From: Adineta steineri
Taxonomy: Eukaryota; Rotifera; Eurotatoria; Adinetida; Adinetidae
Assembly (NCBI GenBank): GCA_905250115.1
Contig: CAJNOI010000102.1
Span: 124,001 to 188,000, forward strand
DNA: 64,000 bases
Direction: 5' to 3'
The notes beneath the pieces were generated by a model. The model did not search any database and was not told where the DNA came from. It worked only from the letters and a program-made list of their open reading frames with translations. Positions within the stretch are counted from its first letter, which is position 1, and every line of letters begins with the position of its first letter. Shown in pieces: positions 12,001 to 23,850 of this stretch. The position numbers and the translations under genes are program-made.

Positions 12001-12136
12001 TCGTCTTCTTTGTTCTGGCCAATAAGAAGTTTTTTATATTCCATATTTTGGTAATTAGATTGAGGTAACTTTTCAAGTGTTGACTGTGATGATACTGTAG
12101 TTGTTACTTTTCTCCCCGGTGATATTGATTGTGGTC
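9052..12136 (-). CDS. Type II membrane protein with Thr-rich stalk and six-blade NHL propeller
   Basis: Spliced on the minus strand: 11946-12136 (coding probably from the ATG at 12044), 10810-10865, 10470-10765, 9052-9947. All junctions are GT-AG and the phases agree, giving 448 residues from that ATG. The N-terminus is cytosolic, followed by one membrane segment (KAILILVIIIIIS region, residues 56-80), then a Ser/Thr-rich stalk of about 65 residues (TTTKTSVHTTST style) that is likely O-glycosylated. Six NHL repeats follow, each G-G-N-G-x-G---L-N-Q-L--P-G-hhhD-----hYVAD--N-RV--W. NHL propellers bind proteins or RNA; an extracellular binding role is inferred from topology. The first exon is open upstream of the ATG, so a further 5' exon is possible. 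It is the first of five NHL paralogues in the window. Confidence 0.8.
11567..11643. repeat. TGTGGG-type hairpin repeat (degenerate), intronic
   Basis: Left GAGGTGCGGATATCAGTGTG; right CACCTACTAACACCCACACG followed by TTCAAGATGG, the inverse of the CCATCTTGA border seen in other copies. It lies in the first intron of the NHL gene. Confidence 0.55.
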
Positions 12137-14590
12137 CTGAAAAGGTGAAATCAATTGAAAAGAAATATTAGCAGTGCACTACTAATGAAAAAGTTGTTAG
12201 CTTATTTCTCCTAAAAAGTGGTAATTATATTATAGAAATCGTGTGATGTACGTGCACTCATCTGAATTTGTGCAAAGAAAACATTCTAAAGTTATCACTA
12301 TAAGATCCGTTTGACTAACGAATTCTTTTGGCCTAAGTCACACATATGAATACGCTTTTAAAATGCTTCATTTTGCACACTCACAATTACCATTACCACT
12401 AACTGTAAGCGTAAGTGAACTTAGAACTAAGAAGTCATTTAGGCCATAACATTTCTTGCGCAAAGAAATACATTTCAGATAAGTAATTTTTTAAAATTGT
12501 AAAATATGTTTTCTTCTAAAACTGGATATGAGTGTGGATGTCGCAAAAATACACGTAGTCGCATCTACCCACATTCACCCTTAAACACAAACGTTTATTA
12601 TCTCAATTGTCGAGCGTATGGAAGATAGTGATACTTGATTGCGCTTTGACTGATTTATCTAACTATGAATAGAACCTTGTTTAAGCAAAGACCTCAAAGT
12701 CTATAGAATATTTTATCACCAACTTATTTGTAGGATGATTGACAGTCATAATTCAAATAAAATCGAATAATAAAATTTATATGATCCTCTCAAACACGAT
12801 TCAAATCTTCAATATTCTAAAACTTTTTCTCTGACCCTTATGAAATAATATCCATACCTCTGATTGTGTATATGTATGTCGTCGTTGTTTTAAAAAAGAA
12901 TGAAAGGCTAAACTGTAACTATCTTCTTATATACAGTCCTTCTTTTTCTTTTTCTTTTACTTTCGAAATTGGTATGTTTGGTTATCTATTACATTTCATT
13001 TATAACAAAGAAGAAGAAGACCTTTAAGAAACAGCTAGGATGAATTACTATAAAACAATTTAAAAAAATTATCTTTTAACTTGTAATATGATACTGATCA
13101 TGAAATGAGAAAAAAACAAAACACAATTCACATTTGAATATCACAAAAACTCAACAAGAATTCATCAGAATCTATCCAATTTCAGCATATTCGAATTGTT
13201 CTATGTGATGAAAAATAATAAGAAACTGGAGAAATATGGTTACCAGCACTCTACGTGTTGATATATTGATTCATTAATATGATTTTTTATAATAACATCG
13301 CATGAAACAATATGAACTATTATTGTGTTAACATTTCGTTTTGATTACCTTCAACTAATTTCTATTTATAATTACATCTGAACGTATCTTTTGCTTTACA
13401 TATTTCATTTGTTGAATGATTTTCTAAGTGAAATATTTAACAATAAACATATAAAGAGAAAATTAAGTTACAGGTAAAGATACTTTTATATAACTATAAA
13501 GCTTGATTTTATTAGAGAAATTATTCATATGTAAATTTAAACTATCTCTATCTAATAGCTTTTGAGTTTAGATGAATAAGTACATATAAAATGAAACTAA
13601 TCTGTAAGTTTTCTATTGATTTCATGATAAATACGTTTAATAATATGAGCAATATTATGTCAGAAGTTTGTTTTGTATCTAATAATATTAATTCTAAATG
13701 ATTAATTGGAGAAAATATTCAACATGAATATTTTTCATCTCAATTTAAATTCGATACAATTATTATTCATGGATTTTCCTACTCAAGAAAAAAGATCTTT
13801 TACATTTTCTTATTTTGTACAAGAGTGTGGGCATTGATCTTTGAATAATCCATATCCGCATTTAGCCAATATTTTGAGTGAAACTACCCATTCTTACTCG
13901 AATGTCTTCCTCTCTGGATGACCCCATTCGATGCAAAAATCTGCTGTTAACATTGCTGATGTTTTATGGATCTATTTTCAAAAATTAAAGTTTCAGATCA
14001 CATGAATAAGTTTTATTTTATTTTTGAGTCATTTCTTCAACTATTCTAATTAGACAATTTTCTTAATAAATTCGACTTTGAAGTGATCATATGGATGAAA
14101 AAGTAAAAGTCATACCTTCAAATTCTTTTTCTCTCATGAAATTGGTAACTTTTTCATAAACAACTTTGCTGATTCAAAACTATACAAAATAATTTGATTT
14201 TTTTAATGAGGAAGGAGAAAATTGAATTAAATTTGATAAAAAAACTTCTCAAATACTTATTTTAACTTCTTTGAAAAATAAAAAAACATCTCTTTGCAAG
14301 TTTTATTGAAAGAAAGCAGATAAAAATATTTTTATTTCATCAGAAATCTTTGAAAATCAAAATCAAAGTTGAGTTATATATTATTTCAATCTCTTATTTA
14401 ATTTTCTTTCGTATTTCTTTTTTCTGTTTTCAAATTTTTATTCTGAATCTTTCATAAGGTATTTCTCTCTTTTCAAGATTTAATCGATTTTTCTCACTGA
14501 TTTACAACAATAAAACTTCACTTTTTCTCTTATGTTTTGATTATTTATTTAATAGAATTTTTTTTCTTCCTTTCAAAATCAAAATTTCAT
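12137..14590. other. Spacer, AT-rich
   Basis: No gene recognised. It holds one degenerate TGTGGG-type element at 12524-12581 (AGTGTGGATG, then CTACCCACATTCACCC). The last several hundred bases are the AT-rich 3' flank of the next NHL gene. Confidence 0.5.
12524..12581. repeat. TGTGGG-type hairpin repeat (degenerate)
   Basis: Arms GGATATGAGTGTGGATG and CATCTACCCACATTCACCC. Confidence 0.5.
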
Positions 14591-15631
14591 TCACAAAATT
14601 ACTTCAAATTTTTGAATTCGATGATTCAAATAATCAGCAACATAAAGATTTCCTTCATCATCAAAAGATAAATAATTAGGAGAACTCAGTTGATTTAATC
14701 GATTTCCATTACCATTTCCACCAACAATAATTTCACCTTCTTCTTTTCCTTCACACCAACGCATTATTCGATGATTCCCCCAATCTGCCACATAGATCTG
14801 ACCCAAATCATCAACAATTACTCCTTGAGGATAAGACAATCGATTAAGTTTTCCCACTTGACCATTTCTTCCAGCCACAATTCTTCCTTCTTTTGCATCT
14901 TTTCTCCATTTCATCACACGATGATTGGTGTGATCTGATACATAAATAGATTGATCTTCGTCAACAAAGATAAAAGTAGGAAAATTGAGCTGATTGAGTT
15001 TATTTCCTTGTCCGTTTCCACCTGCCACTACAATTCCTTCATTGTTATATTCTCCCATTTTCCATCGTCTCACTTCATTCTTCTCAAGATCAGAAACATA
15101 AAGAGATCCATTTTTATGCATTGCCAAACCATAACAGTCAATATTATCAATGAGAATTTGTTGATTTTGATTAAACCAACGAATCACTCGTCTGTTCCCC
15201 TTATCAGCAATAATGATCGAATGATCTTGTTGATCAACAATCATATCTGTTGGACCATTCAACTGATCCATTCGATTTCCTTTTTCCTTTCCACCTGCAA
15301 TGATTTGTCCTTCTTTTGCGTTATATTTCCATTCAACAATACGATCATTATTATAATCAGCAATGAAAATATTTTTCTTTTTGTCAATAGAGATTGCTTG
15401 AGGGGTATTAATTTGATTTAATGCTTGTCCTGGTCCATACCCACCAGCCACAGTGATGGCATTTTGTTTCCATTTGTTGAATTTTGATACTAGAAAACAA
15501 TGAAAAAAAGAAAAGATTTTGATGGAAAGAAGAAGCAGAAAATTGTTTTTTATCGAAGAAAAAAAGAAAAGATTAGTTCTCAGTGAAACTTTGAGTTTGT
15601 TTATTTAGTTGAAGTTGAATTGTAAATGAAA

Positions 15632-15667
<36 letters not shown>

Positions 15668-18600
15668 CGATGCGCTTAGTCCCCCTCCCTAGCAAGATTT
15701 TGAAAAATATGTTTTTCTGATATAAAATCTTATTATTCTTTGTAGTGGAATACTCTATGAGATGTACCTTATTGTATGAAAATCATATGTACTTTTTAAA
15801 CAAATAAAAACACATTTAATATGAGCTTCAGCTACATTCTAGAGATTTCTCACTTTCATATTTCACTCATTCGATAACGTAAGGTGCAAACAATGCAAAA
15901 CTAAAGCAAAAGTTTTTTTTGCTTTTTCCCACATGGCTGGATAGAGCTCGTCGAGCTGAGTAAGAATATATCAGTTTTTACATTTTTTTCCAAAGTTCTG
16001 AAAGATCCATTTTCTCGAAAAAAATATTAGAAAAAACTAATCTTTTAATGTTTTTTTTACTTTTGAATCTCTTCATTTTACAAGCATATTTTCACTAAGG
16101 AATATCAAAAAAAAAGGTCAGATCGATGTAGTTTTTCACGATAAATCTAAATATATTATTTTCATAGTCCGAATAAATATAAAAGCTCTCTAAAATTGGA
16201 AAAAAATATTAAAAGATGAGTTCTTTTAATATTTTTTTCAAGAAAATGAGTCTTTCAGCACTTTGGAAAAAATATAAAAACTGACCTATTCTTACGCAAC
16301 TCGACGAGCTCTATCCAACCAAGTGTGAAAAAGAGAACAAAAAATTATACTTCCTAAGAAGGACCAAAACGGTTCTGGGGGCTGAACCCTTTCTCTCTCC
16401 TAGCTCAAAACCTGGCTTCACCACTGGAATGGTTATGACTGTGCATGAAAAGAATATAATGCGCACATCATTCTCATGAAAAAATCGATGTTTATAAAAG
16501 ACGTGTTTCTCAAGTGTTAAGTTAGTATTTTATCCAACTACAATTTCTTTTGAACATGTCGATTCTATATAAATGCTACCTGAAACATGAGATTAGGTGT
16601 TCATATTAACTCGTACTTCTACGTGTATAATCATACCGATAAATCAGATTAAATCCGACCATATCATGTATAAGTATAGATTAAAATCTACTGTTTCAGT
16701 TATAAAAGAGGATTTTTCTTGGATTCACTTCTGCTCTCAAATAAGCAACTATCATCAACTAGAAATGTTTAATATGCGAATTTGTCTAAATTATAACATG
16801 AGTAATTGATAGAGATGGTACTTGTGATAGACTCGTGCTGACAGTGTAATACGAGAAATAGTGATAGTTACAAATAGCACTAGACATAAGTCTTCAAAAA
16901 TGACTCAATATATATTACATTTCTTACATGATCTGGTTGATGTATGGTAGTACTCATAATATTGGGGTCAGATAGAAGGCACATCTCTTTTCATTTGGAT
17001 GGATATTTCCGATTATCTTCTATGCTATATTTACAAACAATTACGTTATCTGACTTTATTTAGCCATAGTATCCATCATTATCAACCTTTTCCGATGTAA
17101 TGAGGAGTTCTTGAAGTGATCACTGAGTTCTGCTATATGAGAATCTTTTCATCGACAACATATTTGCATGATACCGTTAAAATCGACCGATATATCCAAT
17201 ATTTGACTATTTGTAAATGAAATTAATTCATCAAAATTTGATTCTGTTTCTAGCTCTCATACAAAGTTCTCTGATATTCTAAATCTAGATGATGAACACT
17301 GGACAGCTAAAATCAAAACTTTTAGATTTGGTCATTTGTGATGCTCATCTCTTAGGCTATTATACATCATACAGCATATTACTAACCTGACGTTGTTAAT
17401 GTTGACGTTATTGGTAGCGTTATTGTTGAAGTTAATGCTGCTGGTAACGTTGCTGTTGACGTTATTGTTGAAATTGATGTGGTGGGTGATTCTAGATTAG
17501 AAAAATGAGTTTAGAAAGAGACTAAATGATTGGATAATGCTTTATTCCTAAGTTCTTTCGTCGTCCTCCTCTTCTTCTTCCTCTCTAACAATCTATCGAT
17601 CGTAACTATTAGTGCATTATAATAACATAGGAAAACTTTAGATGCCTTACATTATAATTGCAATTCTATGATCTTTACTTTAATCCTAGTAGTACCATGA
17701 GGGTCATTTTTGTCCGTTGTTTTGAGGGGACATACAGTGCTAAAAAAGGGTGTGAGTGTGGGTGTGAAAACAATACACTACTCACACCCACAATTACCAC
17801 ACCCACCCTGCTCTGAGATTCTTTGGACACAAAGAAAAACTTCAACATGACCTCATTAGATCGTAATCAGAGTTTCCAGAATAGATTCATTTGCTTTTCA
17901 AACTATTTTTGATTATCATCTCCATAAAAACAAATACTGTATATTTTCTTATTTATTGTCTAATATCTTGGACAATGCGCTGTAAATTTATATACCATAT
18001 CCATCAAATTCTTTTTGAAACACGTCAATAACAATTTTATTTCATCGAATAATTCTCTATTTTTTTTTTGTTATTTTTGCAATATTCGATAGTATTGATT
18101 CTTTACTTTGAATAGGGCCATTTCAAATGCCACAGAGATTTCATTTACTAGGATATTTTCAAAGTAGAATTCGAAAACTAAGCCTCAAAACAAACAGTCC
18201 GACGCAACAAGGTTTGCTTTCGGGCGATGGCTTTAGTTAGATGTTTTGTCAAGGGGGAAAAATCTCATTCGCATCCATTCGGAATGGCTACGAATGGATG
18301 GGAATGAATGAGAATGCAAGGGAATGGTTAGAAATGGATGCGAATGAACGAGAATAGATCGGAATGGTTCAAAACTATTGGAAGTATATCAAAGGATTTC
18401 ATACGTTAGAAGGGCGATTATATAAATTATGTGACTACTGGATGTCTGTCATGTTTTACTCCTAATATATAGTTATTATTTACATTAAAATAATGTATAA
18501 AACTGATTGCTAATCAATGGAAACTAACTTTTAAATTGATTTCAAAGTATAATATTGAAGCTGTGTATTGTATAGAGAAAGAAAAAGGCAGATAGCTATT

Positions 18601-21600
18601 TGTTACACTATGTAAGACATACATTTACATTTACATTTTACGTTTGATAAACGCAACGTTACCGTTCTTTTAAAATATGTTTTTATTTATATAAATTGTA
18701 TAAAAATATAATTTTGAATAAATATTAATGAGCTGATACATAGTAAACTTACATTCTTAGTTAGATAAATCATCTAGTTGTCCGAATATTGTTCTCCACA
18801 AACGTTTTATTATTTGACTTATGTTTTATAAGAACTTTATGTTTAGGTACCAAATAAAATTGGTTTCAGATTTATATATAAACGAATTTCCGCATGATGT
18901 CAAGGTGAATAGAATCTACTGCTTCTTAAAGAATATGATACTATCACTTCTCAAATATGTACTGACCTAGTTCAAAATTTATCTAACTCGATTCAATAAT
19001 AAATTAATCATTTAAAGAGCAAAACAACTTTTAATCGCTCATATCTAATTTTAAAAATTTTGAATATATAACAGTAATTCGGAATGGATGGGAATGGATG
19101 AGAATGGAAAGGAATGGAGGAGAATAGTTCGGAACGATTGAGAATGAAAGAGAATGGATAGGAATGAATGAGAATGGTTAGGAATGGTTGAGAATGGATC
19201 CGAATGCCCGAATGAGATTTTTCCCCCTTGTGTTTTGTTCTTTAATTTAATTTATTAGGAAAGTTGATATTTCTCAGAAATAATTGAAATTACTAAACAA
19301 GTAACGCGTCGATCCACTGGACTTAGCTCGACTCAGTTCTAAAAGGAACACTAGAATTACTGTAAACACGACAACGTTAGACCACTAACATATAATATAG
19401 TGAGATTAAGCAACAGAAGAGCGGTATTATAGGGACACTATTCTGATCGTATTGGTATGCTTTCTTTCGGTGAATAAAAAAGACGCTCGCGATACAAGAA
19501 AATTCACCTACTCTATCATACAAAGTTTCTTCCACCAACATCAAAGAGAAACTCATGTCACGAACCTTTCCGCCAGTTGACTGATCCTCTTACCATCGCT
19601 ACAACTCCTCCGATAACTACGGCACAGCTCTTCGTTTCGAACGTCCCCCTACAACTTCGTCCAGCATCAAGATCCCTAATCCTACCCACAATGTCAACCA
19701 AAGTTGAGGTCTCTAACCTCACTAATAATTTTGCCCATGATACAAATCTCCCAGTCCATCCATAATTTCACAGCACCAAGATCCATAATCTCATCCACTC
19801 CGACTCCCACCCATTTCTATCCACTTCCACTCGCTCTTATTCTTTCACATTTATTTTCACCGACTGCTACCCTATTCCACACATTCCCACCCAGTCCACC
19901 CGCTTCTACCTTATTCCAAGCACTTCTAACCTATTTTACCCATTTCCACCCACTTTTAACCTATTTCACCCACTCCACTCACTTCTATCCTATTTCACCT
20001 ACGTTAACCCTACTTCACCCCCTTTCAGCCTATTTCACCCACGTTAACCCTACTTCACCCCCTTTCAGCCTATTTCACCCACTCTCAAGTTATAAGGATT
20101 GCTTAATGTTATGATGGTGAAATCTGAGTGGTTGAAAAAATTAGCCAATCAGACACCGGACAAATACCCTAATTTCTGTGCTGTCAACTCATCGTTTCAG
20201 GATTGAGAATCACTATTATCTATAACATACAAAAAATATTGAACGAAACCTAAGATGTCGAATTATCGCTGATATCTGATTTTCTCAGATACTTATTCTT
20301 AATAAATATTCTTTCACATGCTAAAAATTCCATTATAGATCTCAGAAATTATTTTTGATATTGTTGCTTAGAAGTATCATATATAAATTGTTATGATAAA
20401 TAATGCAGTTCTATTTCTGTTATTTGAAATAATTATCTCATTTTAACTACCTGTTGTAACTTCGATTTTTTCTGTCATTCCAATTGTTGTTTCTTCTACT
20501 GCTGATGTTTGTTCACTGTTGGTTTTTTTTGTTTTGCAGATAACAATTGAAATTGTTATGATTATAGCAAGTACAATAATAATAACTATGATGCACATCA
20601 CTTTTCTTCTTTTCAGATATTCACATCTAGAATAATAATTCTTTTTTATTATTGTCTATAATTCATAAGATACATACAATTTTTTTGGTCGAGCTACATT
20701 CGACGTAATTGTTTCAGACTAAAATAATCAAAAAAGTTAAATATTGTATTTTATGCTTTTTCTTTTTCTCAATAAATTACATCTTCATTAACAATTCCTA
20801 TTCTGTTGTTGTTGATCATTGTTGATATCTTGTTGATGGTTTAATACTTTTATAATCTAAAATTAACAAAAAAAGTTTCCAGTCATTAATAATATTATTA
20901 TAAAGAAGCTAAACTGTTTATTTTAATATCTTTTTTTTACAAAAAATCATTTCTGTTTCTCGTTAATTATTGAGATTTATATTTCATGTAATATCTAATA
21001 TTCCTTACCGACTGATCTTAGAAGTTTTTTATTCCAACTTCAACTAGAAAATTGTTAAAATAATAAAAAAAATATTTGTCATGCTCTCTCTTTCTCTTTC
21101 TCAAATAATCCGTTTTCTTGTGACGTGGATTATCATGTTCATGTAAAGCATCGTATATCAATAAAAACAATGAACACACTCCCTTTTTCAATATTGATTT
21201 TTAAAAACGAACTCTTATCAGATAGAGTTGTTATTCCCTAAAAATATGAAGCGATTTGAGACAACATCTGGTGTAATTATTATCTAATAAAACATTGAAA
21301 ATCGGCGCTGTTCAAAGGATATGCAACATTTGCTCACAGAGAAAAAAAATAATCTACTGTACACAAAGATTCTTCTAAAATAATTAAGAATTGGACAATA
21401 TTTATGGTTAAAAATGGGTTATTATTTCGCAGAATAGATAAATGATTTAATTGGAAGTCGGAATAGAATATTTAAGAAAACAAAAATAATTAATACTTGA
21501 TTCTCGCTTAGTTATAGCCTACTAGATATGACTAATCAATAGAGAGAACTTTAATCATGATTTTAATTACAATCATAGCCATGTAAAATATGTAGATTCT

Positions 21601-22064
21601 TTGAATAATTACATTTAGATGTGACTATCACAGTGATTGTGAATATTATATTTGTCTCTCAATACTACGAAGAGCTATTTATGCTCTTCTAATCATTTTT
21701 CTCATTGGAAAATCAAAATTTCAGATTTATTTCTTAAGTTTTTATGTAGAGAAAGTGAACATAAAGGACACAGCAGTTATATCAATACTAAATTATTTTA
21801 TTGACGCAATATCTTTTCAACAATAATTTCATATCTAACAACATAGGGACAGCTTTACTCAGTAGACATCCACATCAATGAAAAACAATATAATATTTTG
21901 TTCAAATACATTTTTTTTCTCTCAGGAAACGTCGCAGTTCCTTCAAAAAGTGCTGATTTTCAATGTTTTTCTCTCTATAGAAATAATCATATTAACTATA
22001 TTATTTGAATTAATTTAATTTCGCATACTACCTCGTAGATTTCGCCATTTAAGATTAACAACAT
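14591..22064 (-). CDS. Second type II membrane NHL protein, with long transposon-filled introns
   Basis: Minus-strand exons 20678-20718, 20451-20626, 17387-17491 and 14591-15489 join in phase with GT-AG borders. A candidate first exon at 22032-22064 (MLLILNGEIYE, acceptor-like CTTGTTTCAG before it) also fits the phase and would give 417 residues, but is weakly supported. The 20.5-kb exon encodes basic residues, then a membrane segment (IIVIIIVLAIIITISIVI) and a Glu/Thr-rich start of the stalk. The 105-nt exon is almost pure Thr/Ser/Ile/Leu repeats. The last exon is the NHL propeller (six blades; VSKFNKWKQNAITVAGG at its start). The layout matches the 9-12 kb gene except for the extra stalk exon. 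Introns of 1.9 and 3.0 kb carry a foldback element, a G-run, a hAT MITE and a minisatellite. Confidence 0.75.
15632..15667. repeat. Poly-G run of 36
   Basis: 36 consecutive G followed by CGATGCGC and a C-rich stretch. The composition resembles the G/C-rich ends of the hAT-like element at 34.9 kb. Homopolymers of this length are error-prone in assemblies. Confidence 0.8.
15880..16352. mobile_element. Foldback/MITE-like element, second copy of the GATAGAGCTC family
   Basis: Inverted arms of roughly 130-150 bp: left 15917-16070 and right 16190-16352 share GGATAGAGCTCGTCGAG, CAGTTTTTA and TTTTCCAAAG in mirror order. The left outer edge TAAGGTGCAAAC resembles TAAGGTGGGCGT of the 1.66-kb element, and both share ATAGAGCTC at the same relative place, so the two are divergent members of one family. 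The right copy lacks the outer 35 bp. No coding capacity. It lies in an NHL gene intron. Confidence 0.65.
16353..16434. mobile_element. Possible hAT-type terminal fragment
   Basis: Ends CCTGGCTTCACCACTG at 16426, that is CAGTGGTGAAGCCAGG on the other strand, a typical hAT-like terminus. No matching left end or target duplication was found; it may be truncated. Confidence 0.35.
17748..17809. repeat. TGTGGG-type hairpin repeat, intronic
   Basis: Arms AGGGTGTGAGTGTGGGTGTG and CACACCCACCCT with an inner CTCACACCCACA. It lies in the long intron of the second NHL gene. Confidence 0.7.
18242..19238. mobile_element. Non-autonomous hAT element, 981 bp, with perfect 8-bp target duplication
   Basis: Element 18250-19230. 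Its ends are exact inverted copies over 22 bp, beginning CAAGGGGGAAAAATCTCA (18250-18271 and 19209-19230). It is flanked by the identical octamer TGTTTTGT at 18242-18249 and 19231-19238. An 8-bp duplication with CA-GG termini is the hAT signature. Both subterminal regions are runs of GAATGGATG/GAATGAATGA-like units (18275-18370 and 19080-19205). There is no transposase frame; the centre is AT-rich. It is inserted in the intron of the second NHL gene. Confidence 0.9.
19800..20095. repeat. Degenerate pyrimidine-rich minisatellite
   Basis: Repeated units around CACTTCTACCCTATTTCACC with strong C/T strand bias, including a nearly exact 40-bp tandem pair (CTACGTTAACCCTACTTCAC block) at about 19998-20078. 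It gives long but low-complexity open frames on the plus strand, which I do not believe are genes. It lies inside the NHL intron. Confidence 0.7.
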
Positions 22065-23850
22065 TTTATCCAAAATTGCTCTGAAACAAGAAAATGATCT
22101 TATTGTTTTCATTGACATATGATGTTTTTTTCACAAATATTTTGCATAAAAACACTTGTATACAGTAAGTATCAGGACCATTCACTCATTATTATTTTTA
22201 TTTTAAATCAAACAAATATTATTAAAAATAAAGTGAAAAATATCATTTGAGATTCTTTTCTTGATACTTAATAATTTAAGTAATGTCGAACATATAGTAG
22301 ATGATTCTATTAAATTTAATTACAAAACTATGAAATAAATAAAATGAGAAGAGCTTCATTTGACTTCTAATAATTAATATTGAATAAAAAAAATTGTTTC
22401 TTTTTAGTTACGTTCTTCAATAATTAACTTGGATGATAGAAAAACTCTTCTACATATTACTGAAAACTGAACATTAGAAAAACAAGAAGTTTATTTTCTT
22501 TTCTGTATTCGCCTACGTAATGATGTTAATGAGAACTTGCTTTTTTTTGAAATATTTGCAGCAAATACAGCATTTGAATTTATCAATAGATAAAAACAAT
22601 GAATCTATTTCCTTTTACAAAACTGATATGAAATGCCAGACATTATTTGCTGTAAATAGAAAAAAATGTTCATGATATTGAAATGTTTGTAGGAAGGATG
22701 TGAAAACAAAGTGTTTGAAACAAAATCTAATGTTATTCTTGTTAAGGATACATCACAAAACATACCTTAACGAAGGAAATACAACGCTTCTTCAACAACA
22801 AAATATTTTTATTACTTTGCATTTAGTTGAAAGATATTATATGCTGTCAGAAATGTGTTGTATAATTGATTTTATTCTTATTTGACACATTAGATAAATG
22901 ATAAGAAAAGTGTAGTTGTTAATCTTTAGAATAAATCTTCATGAAATCTATGAGAAAGAAATATATAAATAAAAAAATTCGAATTGCACAGAATAATGTC
23001 ACATTCATATTTAACATAATCAACTGAATTGATCATTTTATTATCATTTGAAATTGTTCATCATGATGAATAATTATGATCATATTAACACTGTTATAAG
23101 TAAAAATAGTATATCAATCATTTCTTTTGTTCTATCTTGACATGCAGAAGAGAACGAAGAAGAAAACATCATACTGAGACTGAAATTGTGAAATGTTGAA
23201 TACTTTCTTAAAAACAACGGCATTTTCTACCGTTCGGTAAGAATTCAATGAATGAAGTTAAAACGTTTTATTATGATGAAGAATTAGACTATTGAAGAAG
23301 AGTTGAGGGTGTGGGTGTGGGTGTGATTATTTGTCCCACACTCTCAGACTTTTGTGACATTCATAGGCTGATAGTACCTCTTACGATAAGTATTCTTCAT
23401 AATACAAGATGTTTGAAAAAAACTGCATAAATTCAATTTTATTTAAACATTCTTTTGTTTATCGTTTGAAGAAATTACGAATGTTATTTTTTTTAACTTA
23501 TATTATTCATTTTAAAAACAAGTTTCTCATACTTCATCGAAATATGGCATTAAAACGACTTGAACACCTAAATACGTTCCCTCCTCAGTTATAAATTGAT
23601 TGATTTAACATTTAATGATGTTAATGTGCCGTCACTGATCACATTTGACAAAACAAGAAAAAATTATGATCTGAATTGATTTCCATATTGGTAATTAAAA
23701 CCGTGCAAGCGCTCAAAAAGACACAGCTATATCAATCTATTTAGACAATGACTTGAGTTTGGCATCTTTTGTTTATTTTATTAAATTGTAAATTCTAACA
23801 AGAAAGCGAAATAGACCATATCTTGTCGATTTCATAATCAGTGTCACCTT
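22065..23850. other. Spacer, AT-rich
   Basis: One clear TGTGGG-type hairpin at 23303-23346. Short open frames near 22700 and 23409 show no domain or codon structure. Nothing else is recognised. Confidence 0.5.
23303..23346. repeat. TGTGGG-type hairpin repeat
   Basis: Left arm TTGAGGGTGTGGGTGTGGGT contains three exact TGTGGG-register units; right arm TCCCACACTCTCA after a short loop. Confidence 0.75.

Noticed and set aside
19321..19400. tRNA-like A box (AGTGGTCTAACG) on the minus strand
   Set aside because: No cloverleaf can be drawn; the candidate B box carries an extra CTA and the anticodon arm does not fold.
19577..20114. Two overlapping plus-strand open frames rich in Pro/Thr/Phe
   Set aside because: They are translations of a pyrimidine-rich minisatellite with no domain, and they lie inside an intron of a well-supported minus-strand gene.
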